A DNA stretch of 19,597 bases from UMGS75 sp964507405 (GTDB lineage: Bacteria > Bacillota_I > Bacilli_A > ML615J-28 > CAG-313), in the NCBI GenBank assembly GCA_964507405.1, contig CAZDPJ010000026.1:1-19597 (forward strand). The letters run 5' to 3'. The notes below the pieces were generated by a model. It was not told where the DNA came from and made no database searches. It worked only from the letters and a program-made list of their open reading frames with translations. This document shows, piece after piece, positions 6,115 to 15,100 of the stretch (positions are counted from its first letter, which is position 1; the number at the start of each line of letters is the position of its first letter). A program made the position numbers and the translations under genes.

Positions 6115-7803
6115 ATGGCAAGTATAGGATGTTATATTTACACAAGAGTATCTACTTCAATGCAAGTAGATGGATATTCGTTAGATGCTCAAAAAGACAA
6201 ATTAAAAAAATATGCTGACTATATGGGAATGAAAGTTCTTAGAGAATACTCTGACGAAGGTAAATCTGGAAAGAATATTGAAGGTCGTCCTAGTTTTCTT
6301 CGTATGCTCAATGATATTGAACGTAAATTAGATGATGTTAAATTCATTTTAGTTTTTAAATTATCAAGATTTGGAAGAAACGCTGCAGATGTATTAACTT
6401 CATTACAACTAATGCAAGATTATGGTGTTAACTTAATTTGTGTAGAAGATGGTATCGATTCTTCTAAAGATAGTGGAAAACTTATGATATCTGTTTTATC
6501 TGCTGTAGCTGAAATAGAAAGAGAAAATATTCTAGTTCAAACAATGGAAGGAAGAAGACAAAAAGCTCGTGAGGGTAAATGGAATGGTGGTATGGCTCCG
6601 TATGGATATCAACTTGTTAATGGGTATTTAGAAGTCGTTCCAGAAGAAGCAGAGATTATTAAATTCATTTATGATAAATATGCTTATAGCAATATGGGAG
6701 CTGGTCAAATTGCTAAAACATTAAATAATCAAGGCGTAGTAAAACAACCTAGATTAAATACAAAACTGCCTTTTTTCACTTCGGAATTTATTGTAAAAGT
6801 CATTGATAATCCAATCTATATGGGGATGATTTCTTATGGAAGAAGAGCGACCGAAAAGATAGATGGAACAAGAAATAAATTTAGAACTGTTAGGAAAAGC
6901 GAATTTATGCTAAATGAAGGAGTTCATGAAGGTATTGTTACAAAAGAAGTATGGGAAATAGCTAAAAAGAAAAGAGATAAATCAAGAGGAAAACACGAAA
7001 AGAAACATTCTTTAGAACACGAACATGTTTTATCAGGTATTGTCAAATGCCCAATTTGTGGAGCTGGGATGTATGGTAGAGTTAATCGCAAAAAGAAACG
7101 TGATGGCACTTATTATCCAGATTACTTTTATTATTGTTGTTCGCATAGAACACCAGTAGACGGTAAACAATGCAATTATTATAAGCAAATTGGAGAAGTT
7201 CTTTTAGATACGACTGTTGTTTCTATTGTTAAAGATATAGTAAGAAATCCTATGTTTGCTCATACATTAAAACAAGTTTTAAATAGTGAGATTGATATTA
7301 GTAATATTGAAAATGAAAAAGATAATCTTCAAAAAAGAAGAAGGCAAATTGAAGGTGCTAAGAATAAGTTGGCAGAGAAAATGGATCTATTAGATATTGA
7401 TACTCCAAGTTATCATAATATCTATGACGATATGGAAAAAAGATTATATAAGTTGTATAATGAAATAGATGAAATCGATGTGTTAATCAAAGAAATAGAG
7501 GTTAAGATAAACAATGTAAAAGGTGATAGAATTACTTTTGAAAATGTTTATAAGATGTTTGAATACTTTGAGGAGTGTTATGAAACTTGTACTGATGCAG
7601 TAAAGAAAGAATTAATGGGAGCATTAATTGAAAGTATAGAGCTATATCCAGAGAAAAGACCTGATGGTAGATTGATAAAGGCGATTAATTTCGCCTTTCC
7701 TATCAAGTATGATATAGATTCTGACGCTTTAAATTTTCCCTGCAATTTTGTTACCGACGAAACAGTAGTAATGCTTTCATTAAGAAAAAAATCAAATATA
7801 TAA
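6115..7803 (+). CDS. Large serine recombinase (integrase/excisionase of the element)
   Basis: A 562-residue large serine recombinase that would integrate and excise the element through 5'-phosphoserine double-strand cleavage. The resolvase domain (residues 5-150) has the nucleophile Ser13 in YTRVSTSMQ, GYSLDAQ, and Arg85/Arg88 in SRFGRN. A recombinase domain (about 160-280) follows. The zinc ribbon (about 305-360) has CPIC at 312-315 and later cysteines at 341, 342 and 353. A coiled coil spans about 400-470 and is known in this class to control direction. The ATG at 6115 has a good AAGGAGGAAT site inside the preceding small gene. It is transcribed from the consensus promoter at 5815 and ended by the hairpin at 7804. 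All catalytic features look intact. Confidence 0.95.
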   Translation: MASIGCYIYTRVSTSMQVDGYSLDAQKDKLKKYADYMGMKVLREYSDEGKSGKNIEGRPSFLRMLNDIERKLDDVKFILVFKLSRFGRNAADVLTSLQLMQDYGVNLICVEDGIDSSKDSGKLMISVLSAVAEIERENILVQTMEGRRQKAREGKWNGGMAPYGYQLVNGYLEVVPEEAEIIKFIYDKYAYSNMGAGQIAKTLNNQGVVKQPRLNTKLPFFTSEFIVKVIDNPIYMGMISYGRRATEKIDGTRNKFRTVRKSEFMLNEGVHEGIVTKEVWEIAKKKRDKSRGKHEKKHSLEHEHVLSGIVKCPICGAGMYGRVNRKKKRDGTYYPDYFYYCCSHRTPVDGKQCNYYKQIGEVLLDTTVVSIVKDIVRNPMFAHTLKQVLNSEIDISNIENEKDNLQKRRRQIEGAKNKLAEKMDLLDIDTPSYHNIYDDMEKRLYKLYNEIDEIDVLIKEIEVKINNVKGDRITFENVYKMFEYFEECYETCTDAVKKELMGALIESIELYPEKRPDGRLIKAINFAFPIKYDIDSDALNFPCNFVTDETVVMLSLRKKSNI

Positions 7804-7838
7804 AAATAGGAAGTGGATAATCCATTTCTTATTTTTTT
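7804..7838 (+). terminator. Strong terminator after serine recombinase
   Basis: AAATAGGAAGTGGA (7804-7817) pairs with TCCATTTCTTATTT (7821-7834) over 14 positions, two of them G-T, around a TAA loop. It starts immediately after the stop codon, and the T-run reaches 7838. Confidence 0.92.
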
Positions 7839-8173
7839 GATATATTAATATGTCTAAAACTTTTCAGTTTTGTAAATAATTTATGAAATATAAATATAGT
7901 TATTTTGTAAAATTCATATGTTAATCAAAATACATTAATTGATCTAATACTTCATTAATTAATTTATATGTTAATATTTTTGAATATATTATATTTTAAA
8001 CAGAATGCTAAAACTTTTGTTGTTACCTCGGTTTTGATTACTTCATTAGTTGTATTTTTTTATTTATAATATATTATATTATTATGTCGACATAGTAGAA
8101 ATTTATATAGTTTCTAGTTGTTAAATATATTTAGGCCTAAAAAAATTAATTAAAACGAATAAAAAAAATAATT
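7839..8173. other. AT-rich gap, probable right junction of the element
   Basis: I see no gene here. There are short internal repeats: ATATGTTAAT occurs near 7918 and 7968, and CTAAAACTTTT occurs twice, near 7855 and 8008. The first of the latter is part of a small inverted repeat with GTTTTG. The right attachment site of the mobile element should lie in or near this stretch, but no matching left copy was found by eye. Confidence 0.4.
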
Positions 8174-8202
8174 AGTCATATTATTATAATATGGCTTTTT
8201 TT
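8174..8202 (+). terminator. Orphan terminator
   Basis: AGTCATATT (8174-8182) pairs with AATATGGCT (8188-8196) at nine positions with one G-T pair, followed by seven T. No gene directly precedes it. It may have served a gene separated from it by integration of the element, or an unrecognised short RNA. Confidence 0.75.
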
Positions 8203-8355
8203 ACATAAAAATTTAACATTTATTACATAATAATATTGCTTTATTATTGATAAAAAGTATGATAAAATAATAAAAAAATTTATTTTTTCTTGAGGAAAAT
8301 TTCGTTTATTAAATAGAAAAGATGACTAAAAATAGCAATTGTTAACTGACAAAAA

Positions 8356-8384
8356 TTGTCACTTTGATGAAAAAAAAGTATAAA
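8356..8384 (+). promoter_or_regulatory. Promoter of the surface-protein operon
   Basis: TTGTCA (8356-8361), a 17-nt spacer and TATAAA (8379-8384). An inverted repeat GACAAAAATTGTC (8348-8360) overlaps the -35 and could be an operator. A weaker alternative upstream is TTGCTT (8236) / TATGAT (8258) with a 16-nt spacer. The leader to the first ATG would be about 98 nt. Confidence 0.65.
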
Positions 8385-8488
8385 TTACTTGCATTTTTAG
8401 GAAGAATTTGTTAACATACTACATTATACCTTTAATATTAGGCTTTATACTGGGTTATGTTCACTATTTTTTAGAAAGGAGGAGAACA

Positions 8489-9763
8489 ATGAATAAATTT
8501 TTTAAATATTTTAAGAAATATGTTTTTATAATCTTTATTATTGCTATAGTTATACTTGCGGCAAATCTTTCAAAAAAGACGTCTCCTCTTACCCTTACAA
8601 GGTATAGAACTTCTACTAGTGGTACTGATTCAGCAAGAGTTGCTAAATGGGAAATTACAGCAGTTTCTAGTAAAGAAGGCGAAAATATTGGTATAGATTC
8701 GTCTTTCCGTAATTCAATTACTGAAGGTGATGGAAACTGGGCGTTCCAATTTACCAATAAATCAGAAGTCGATGCCTTTCTTGCAGGATCAACAAAAATT
8801 AGAATTCGTTTAGATAATGATAACTTTAATAGTACAAGTAGTGATACAATTGGTTGGAATTTTATTAGTGATAGTACCGGAACAACGGAAAATCCTATTA
8901 GTTTTAATCTTTATGTATTTAATAATAGTTTAAATGAAGTAATTCAATATAAAAATATAGATCCTAGTTCATCTGAAATCCTATCATATGATGAATTTAA
9001 TGAAAAAGCAGCTAGTGAAAAAGCTAATTATAAACAAGTATTAAAAGTTACTCCTTCAACTAATAATACAATATTAAATTTAAAGAGTGATAACGCATTA
9101 ATATCTTTTAAAAAAGATAATGAAACTATTAATTCTAAAATTATTTATTTCTATTATTATGATGTTCAATTAAGTGAAGTGTTTAATACAATAAATTTTG
9201 ATGAAAGCTTTAGTCTTAATATGCCAGGATCTACTGGTAATCACTATGTTACTTTTGTTATTGACTGGAATGTTAAATCAAATACTAGTGGAGGTACAAC
9301 CAGCGGAAATATTGAAAAAACTTATCATGGACATAAGGTATCAACAGATATTCCAAAAGATTTTACTAGTAAAAAAACATTTAATTTTAATGGTGTAACT
9401 TATTATTATTGTGAATCAAATGAATTGGACTTTTATGGCTATACTAATTATGTAAATGGTTTAATTGGTAATGAACCTACGTTTGAATTTAAGCTTGCAT
9501 CCAGTATAGAAACTATGAAAATTAAATATTCACAATTAACAAGTGAACAAAAAGGTGTAATTGATGGTTATAAATCCATAACTATAGAAAACATTACAAC
9601 ATTAAGTGATTTAAAACATTATTGTGAATATCAAGAATATACTGAATATAAAAAATATCTTGAAGATTTAAAAGAACAACAAGCAGCATTAGGTTATTTA
9701 ACTTATGGATTAAAAGTTAATCTTAAGTTTAATGTCCATATCAGTCAAAAAGAACCTAAATAG
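8489..9763 (+). CDS. Exported TasA/camelysin-like surface protein
   Basis: A 424-residue protein with a SipW-type leader: basic N-terminus, one hydrophobic segment (about residues 10-27, VFIIFIIAIVILAANL), then TLTRYRTSTSGTDSARVAKWEIT. Similar leader ends (RY, then SG, then ARVAKW) occur in SipW-dependent TasA/camelysin-like proteins. The body is predicted mostly beta-strand and ends in a helical patch (DLKHYCEYQEYTEYKKYLED) before a final strand. The ATG at 8489 follows AAAGGAGGAGAAC, a very strong RBS. The frame is open back to TTG 8408 and would add a second membrane segment (YYIIPLILGFILGYVHYF), with a poor AGGAAG site 3 nt away; I consider that less likely. It is the first gene of the operon, 9 nt before the peptidase, and is probably its substrate. 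Confidence 0.82.
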   Translation: MNKFFKYFKKYVFIIFIIAIVILAANLSKKTSPLTLTRYRTSTSGTDSARVAKWEITAVSSKEGENIGIDSSFRNSITEGDGNWAFQFTNKSEVDAFLAGSTKIRIRLDNDNFNSTSSDTIGWNFISDSTGTTENPISFNLYVFNNSLNEVIQYKNIDPSSSEILSYDEFNEKAASEKANYKQVLKVTPSTNNTILNLKSDNALISFKKDNETINSKIIYFYYYDVQLSEVFNTINFDESFSLNMPGSTGNHYVTFVIDWNVKSNTSGGTTSGNIEKTYHGHKVSTDIPKDFTSKKTFNFNGVTYYYCESNELDFYGYTNYVNGLIGNEPTFEFKLASSIETMKIKYSQLTSEQKGVIDGYKSITIENITTLSDLKHYCEYQEYTEYKKYLEDLKEQQAALGYLTYGLKVNLKFNVHISQKEPK

Positions 9764-9772
9764 GTGATTGAT

Positions 9773-10348
9773 ATGAATATTAAGACCGTTCAGAAAGCTT
9801 ATAATATATTTAAAATTATTTTCTATATAATTATTATTCTTATTATTTTATTATTATCTTATTATCTAATTAAAAGATTAATAGATAAAGATAAACCAAG
9901 TAAAATATTAGGAACCTATATAGTAGAAGTTGCACCTGGAAGTGGCAGTATGTATAATACTAGTGAAGAATATAAAGATATAATGTTATCTCCTGGAGAC
10001 TTACTATTTATTAAACCAATTACCAAAGAAGAATGTGAACTTGGTATGGTCATTACTTTTTATGATAATGATGGAGTAATTACAACCCATCAAATCATTG
10101 AGTTAAATGATGAAACTTTAGTTACAAAAGGAATAAATGAGAATAATTCACCAGATGAGGCTATTAAATATTCTCAAATCTTAGGTAAAGTAAACAATGT
10201 ATGGCGTGGTTTTCGTAATACTGTTGGTTTTGTTACCTCACCAATTGGTATTGTCGTTGTTGTAGGTGGTTTATTGGGAATTAATTTTTTAATGAATTAT
10301 ATAGATAAATTAATAAAAAAGAAAGTTGAAGAAAAAGCTGAAAGTTAA
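9773..10348 (+). CDS. SipW-type (Ser/His) signal peptidase I
   Basis: A 191-residue membrane signal peptidase of the ER/archaeal/SipW type, which uses a Ser/His pair instead of Ser/Lys. An N-terminal membrane segment (about residues 14-33) is followed by the nucleophile motif GSGSMY (Ser59), box SPGDLLFIK, general-base motif ITTHQIIE (His106), and box TKGINENNSPDE with acidic residues near 128. A C-terminal membrane segment (TSPIGIVVVVGGLLGINFLM) precedes a lysine-rich tail. The start is ATG 9773, preceded by AGGTGAT overlapping the previous stop; GTG 9764 lies within that site. It sits among exported proteins sharing one leader motif, so it is probably their dedicated processing enzyme, as SipW is for TasA. 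The family is firm and the substrates are inferred. Confidence 0.93.
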   Translation: MNIKTVQKAYNIFKIIFYIIIILIILLLSYYLIKRLIDKDKPSKILGTYIVEVAPGSGSMYNTSEEYKDIMLSPGDLLFIKPITKEECELGMVITFYDNDGVITTHQIIELNDETLVTKGINENNSPDEAIKYSQILGKVNNVWRGFRNTVGFVTSPIGIVVVVGGLLGINFLMNYIDKLIKKKVEEKAES

Positions 10349-10369
10349 AAATAATGAAAGGAGGTCCAT

Positions 10370-11053
10370 ATGAAAGATAAGAAATTAGTCTTATTACTAT
10401 TGCTTTATGTTTTATTTATTGGTGTAGCAATTTTATCATCTACTACTTTAACAAAGTATTTTACTGATAAAGAAGTAAGTGGTAATTTTGATATAGGTAA
10501 AAACCTATATTTCCAATATGAACGTGGTGATTTATATCGTAATAACCAATTAATTGTTGGTGTACAAATAGAAGAACCTGAGTATGATAGTGAAAATAAC
10601 TTAATTAGTATTTCTAGAAGAATAGAAACAATGAATGTTATTCCTGGTGATAATCTAGTATATCATTTCTATGTTAGTAATTTTAATCAATCAACTAATG
10701 AAGCAAATGGTATTGAAGGTATCTTTAAAACATATGGCTCCGCATTATTATCTATGCCTGTTAAAAGTGCTACTTATGAATTAAGTTGTGAAATAATTTA
10801 TCGTGAAGTAGATAAAAATGGAAATGCTGTAACAGGTGAAGCAGGTGCATTCAGACGATTTACATCTGACTTAGATGAAAAATTACCAGTTTATGATAAA
10901 AATGACGATTCAACTTATAAAAGATATGAATTTCAAATATCAGTTACTTTAAATGACCAAGTTGAAGCAACTGATACCGATGATTATTTTGATGCAACGC
11001 TATCAATTTATTTATCAATCGTTTCAGCGAATGTTGTAAGGGGTGGTGAATAA
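10370..11053 (+). CDS. Exported TasA-like small subunit
   Basis: A 227-residue protein whose leader has a hydrophobic segment (residues 6-22) followed by STTLTKYFTDKEVSGNFDIGKNLYFQY. This is the pattern of SipW substrates, where the mature chain starts near a Y-F-(S/T)-D element. The rest is predicted beta-strand with many acidic residues and contains IPGDNLVYHFYVSNF, similar to the way camelysin-type domains continue (inference). ATG 10370 has an excellent AAAGGAGGTCC site. The next gene's ATG overlaps the stop (TAATG), so they are coupled. It probably forms or caps surface fibres with the 8489 product. Confidence 0.82.
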   Translation: MKDKKLVLLLLLYVLFIGVAILSSTTLTKYFTDKEVSGNFDIGKNLYFQYERGDLYRNNQLIVGVQIEEPEYDSENNLISISRRIETMNVIPGDNLVYHFYVSNFNQSTNEANGIEGIFKTYGSALLSMPVKSATYELSCEIIYREVDKNGNAVTGEAGAFRRFTSDLDEKLPVYDKNDDSTYKRYEFQISVTLNDQVEATDTDDYFDATLSIYLSIVSANVVRGGE

Positions 11054-12183
11054 TGAATAGAAAAGGCAAAATGATTAACTATTTTAAATTATGGATGTTA
11101 TTATTAATTGTATTAATAGCAATATTAATATCTGGTTATCAGTTAATAACTTTAACTAATACTAGGTATATTAAAACTGAAAATGATGAAATTAGAGGTT
11201 ACTATACGAGTTTACATATGCAAGGAACTGGTGAAGGTAACTGTATTGTACTAGAAAATCAAATTGGATATACAACTTTCCAATTAATGAATTTTGAAGG
11301 AGAAGATGTTACTAAAAGAGATATTGAGTATAACATTCAAACATTAGAAACTTATTATGATATTTCTGGAAATACTATTGCGAAAGAAAATTTAGCATCT
11401 GCTAGTGCTTTGTATGTTAAAGATGTTTGGGGTAGACCTCAAATGATTCAAAAAGATACATATAAATATAATGTAAGCGTAAGTAGTAGTAATTCAGAAA
11501 AAGGTCATGGTGCTCCTAATGGTGCTACACATATGTTTAGTTATCAAGAAGTTAATGATAAAGGTGTTGGTAAAACTCATACCATTACATTAAAATTAGA
11601 AAGAACTGATTCTTCAAAAATGACTCAGGTTGAAAATATATCGGTTGTAATTGAACTTGTTAAACCATATAAAGAAGTATATATTGTTAATATGGTTGTT
11701 GTAAATAGATTAATTGCTTTTACTAATACAGAGGCATTGCAATTTGATGTAACATTCCAAAGATTAAACATTCAAACAGCAGATGCATTTAGAATAAATT
11801 CCACTAATATTGATGCGAAAGCATTTAAAGTTAAATTAACATGGAATAAAGCAAATCTTATTATTGATAAAAGAGATTTAGATATTTTACATAATATAAA
11901 AGATGGTGATGCAAGTAACTTAGATATTACTAAACCTTATATTATAAGTTTAGATACTACTTCAGATATTTGTACATTAGAATTATATATTCCTCAAAGT
12001 TCTAGTATTAATATCGATTTCTTCCCGCTTCTTACAACTTATGAATTAACAGCGGAAGTAAGGTACTCTTCAACTGAAAATAATTATGTTCTATATGATA
12101 ATAATGTTGGTGGTTATAATATTACTAATGAAAACGCGACTATTTTAGTTTTGTGTAATGACAAAACTAATGTAGTTCATTAA
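11053..12183 (+). CDS. Exported surface protein of the SipW-like operon
   Basis: A 376-residue exported protein of no family I can name. After a basic start (MNRKGKMINYFKLW) comes a membrane segment (about residues 14-33) and then LTNTRYIKTENDE. That leaves the same T-x-(R/K)-Y mark seen in its two operon relatives. The mature part is beta-rich and hydrophilic, with one cysteine near the mature N-terminus (GEGNCIVLEN), one near residue 306 (SDICTLELYI), and one at the C-terminus (LVLCNDKTNVVH). It has no sorting signal or C-terminal membrane helix. It starts one base inside the preceding stop codon and is followed 11 nt later by the giant protein gene. It could be a minor pilin-like or linker subunit (inference). 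Confidence 0.75.
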   Translation: MNRKGKMINYFKLWMLLLIVLIAILISGYQLITLTNTRYIKTENDEIRGYYTSLHMQGTGEGNCIVLENQIGYTTFQLMNFEGEDVTKRDIEYNIQTLETYYDISGNTIAKENLASASALYVKDVWGRPQMIQKDTYKYNVSVSSSNSEKGHGAPNGATHMFSYQEVNDKGVGKTHTITLKLERTDSSKMTQVENISVVIELVKPYKEVYIVNMVVVNRLIAFTNTEALQFDVTFQRLNIQTADAFRINSTNIDAKAFKVKLTWNKANLIIDKRDLDILHNIKDGDASNLDITKPYIISLDTTSDICTLELYIPQSSSINIDFFPLLTTYELTAEVRYSSTENNYVLYDNNVGGYNITNENATILVLCNDKTNVVH

Positions 12184-12194
12184 GGAGGGATATT

Positions 12195-15100
12195 ATGAAA
12201 ATACTCTCAAAGAAATTATATCTTATTGGAACAGTTATACTTGCTGCTCTAATATGTTGTACAATTATTTTAATTTATAATGTTACATCTAAAAAATCAA
12301 GTTCTATAGCAGCTGATGATAAAGTAACTGTTACAGTAAATAAGATTAATACAGTATCCATTTATGTAAGTGGTGACAATGTAAAGAAATTAGATTCTAA
12401 TCTATCAAAAGATATTTATGAAGTTGACAAAGGTTCAACAGTTGTACTAAGAAGTGTCAATGAATCAAGATTATTCGTTAATTGGGAAATTTCATCTGAT
12501 GAAAATAACAATATAGTTAATAATTCTAATACCCCTCGTATTAATCTAACTGTTAATGAAAATATTACTGTTTCAACTAATCGTAAAGACCCTATTATTA
12601 GTGACCTTGGAAAATACATGGATAATCCATTTGTTATTTCTGAAGAATCTCATATGATGTATTTACAATATATCTTTGATAAAAAAGAAGGAAAAACAGT
12701 TACTGATGAAAGTCTAAAAGATGCGTATCATTATTTCTTTCAAAATGATAATGAATACAAAATGAATGTTATAGATAAAAACTTAAATGCGGCTGATGCT
12801 GTTAAATATTTAGTAGAAAGTCCTTATGGATATTTTGATAAAATTCAAAATGGTTATTATAAAGTTCAACAATCATTTACCGTATTAAATACCGCATTTA
12901 GAGGAATAGGAAGTTCTGCATTTCCATTTAAAGGCGTAATTTGTGGATCTGATAACTCTAATACTGATAATGCGCAAATATTTACTAGTATAAATGTTAC
13001 TGAAACAAATAATGATATGTACTGTGGTTTATTTGGTTCAATAGATGAAAATGCGGTTATAAGAAACTTAACTTTAAATTCATCTGTTGCTGTTGCTAAA
13101 GGAACAGGTATTACAAAAAAACAAGCTGTTTATATGGGTGGTGTTGCTGGAACTAATGATAATGCATTACTTTCAAATATAAAAGTTTCAACAATGCTTA
13201 GTGCGAATACTGCTAATAAAGATATTTATGCTGGTGGCATAGCAGGAAAAATGACTGGTGGTATAAATGAACATCATAATGTTAGTTTTGACTTTTCCAA
13301 TCAAAGCTGGGTATTAACATCTAATGTACTTCAAACTAATATTTATGGTGGTATAATAGCTGGATATGGTGATGATGTTTTTATTCACAAAGCAGAAATT
13401 GATGTATCTAATTTTGCTATTAACGCCAAAAATATAGAAACTGGCTCATTTACTACTACTACTAATTTATATATTGGTAACTTATTTGGATATTATAAAA
13501 ATACTAATCAAAAATTAATAGATAATATTACTATTACAGGAAATAATTCTGAAAATATCCATTCCATTGTATCTAATGGTTCTAGTTATGTTGGTGGTTT
13601 AATCGGATATGTTGAAGTAACTAACAATCCGTTATTAATTGGAAATGTTACATTTAATATGAATACTAAATCTACATCACAACTATTCTCAGAATCAAGT
13701 AGTTCAACAAGTAAAGCTAATATTTATGCTGGGGGACTATTTGCTTATGTTAATGGCACTAATCTTCTAGCAAATAATGAGTTTAAAGAAGGTGTTACAA
13801 CCATTGTTGTTGATGAAACAACAGTAGATGAATATCACTTTATATTTGATACTCCGATGGAAATACTTGCTAAGCAACATGGTATTCAACCTAACAATGA
13901 TACATATGGGCATTGTATTTCGGGTGGCTTAGTTGGTGAAGGATATTTTAATATTAATGGCGATAATACAAAAAGAGCTAAGATATTAGTATCATCTGGT
14001 AATAATAAATTCTCTGTTCAATCTGTACAATCTTCATCATCTAGTCATGAAAATACAGCTAGCACTAATTTTGTTGCGAGTAATGATTTAAAGAATAGTA
14101 TTAAACATTGTTTATCTTCATTACTATTTGGATATTTAGATGAGGGTAATGATTCAACTACTAATTATTCATTTGAATATATTGATGTTTATGCTAATAA
14201 TGCTAATGTAGAAGCAGTAAGAGAAATAGGTTCTAGGTCTCTTGGTGATTTAAGTGCAAGTGGATTCTTAAGTTATGCAAAAAACAGAAGTTTTAGAGAT
14301 ATTACTATGTATCTTGGTGAAAGTACTTCGATAATGGCTAATAGCTTATCTTATGAAGTTGGATATGTAGGAAATGGTAATTTGACTTCAGCAAATAACA
14401 ATTATGTTAGTGCTTTTGTGTCTCATATTATAGGAACTTATGTTAATAATAACGAACCAAATAATGAGTCAAGAAACATTGAAATAAATGGTTTTGATTT
14501 TAACAAAAAAGTAGAAGTTGGTGCTGATGTATTAGTACAAGGCATTCAAAATTCATTGGCATGTACTACTTCAACTCCAGGTATAGACTATTCAAATGAA
14601 AATTATGTTGGCGGTGTTATCGGATCATTAAAAGGTTATTATAACTTAAATAATGTTTCTTTCATTGGAAATGATAATAGAACAAGTAAAATATTCATGC
14701 AAGGTCACCGTGACCCTAACTCTGCGTTTGTAGGTGGAATTGTTGGCTTTTCTAAATTATTAAAAGATGATGGCACTTATACACCTACTAATCAAAAATT
14801 AAGTAATTGTTATATTAAGAATGCCAGTGTTATTGGTAATGCTACTATTAATTCAACAATATATGGACATCCTGATATTTATGCTGGTGGAATTGTTGGT
14901 GCATGTTATGCTGATTATGTTGCTGGTACTATGAACATTAACAATTCAAAAGTTTTATATACTGATATTGATTGTACAGGAAATGAAAGAACAGAAGCGT
15001 ATGCTGGTGGTGTAATTGGTACTTTTACTTGGAATGGAAATATTACAGTGTCTGATTCTTATGTTTATAAATCAAAAGTCAACGCAACAGTAGATGCTAC

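Larger units (their letters stand above)
1075..7838 (+). mobile_element. Integrative mobilizable element (ends not mapped)
   Basis: Between the tyrosine recombinase and the surface operon lie a MobC-like protein, a relaxase, a repressor/AlbA-ATPase pair and a large serine recombinase. That combination is typical of Firmicutes mobilizable elements, which integrate with their own serine recombinase and borrow another element's conjugation pore. No type IV secretion genes are present. The left limit given is the start of the 75-bp repeat array, which could instead be host DNA. The right limit is the terminator after the recombinase. No clear direct-repeat attachment sites were found, so both limits are approximate. 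Confidence 0.65.

Noticed and set aside
7985..8080. Short minus-strand frame (TNEVIKTEVTTKVLAF-like) as a gene remnant
   Set aside because: About 26 codons between stops with no start or RBS and no recognised family.
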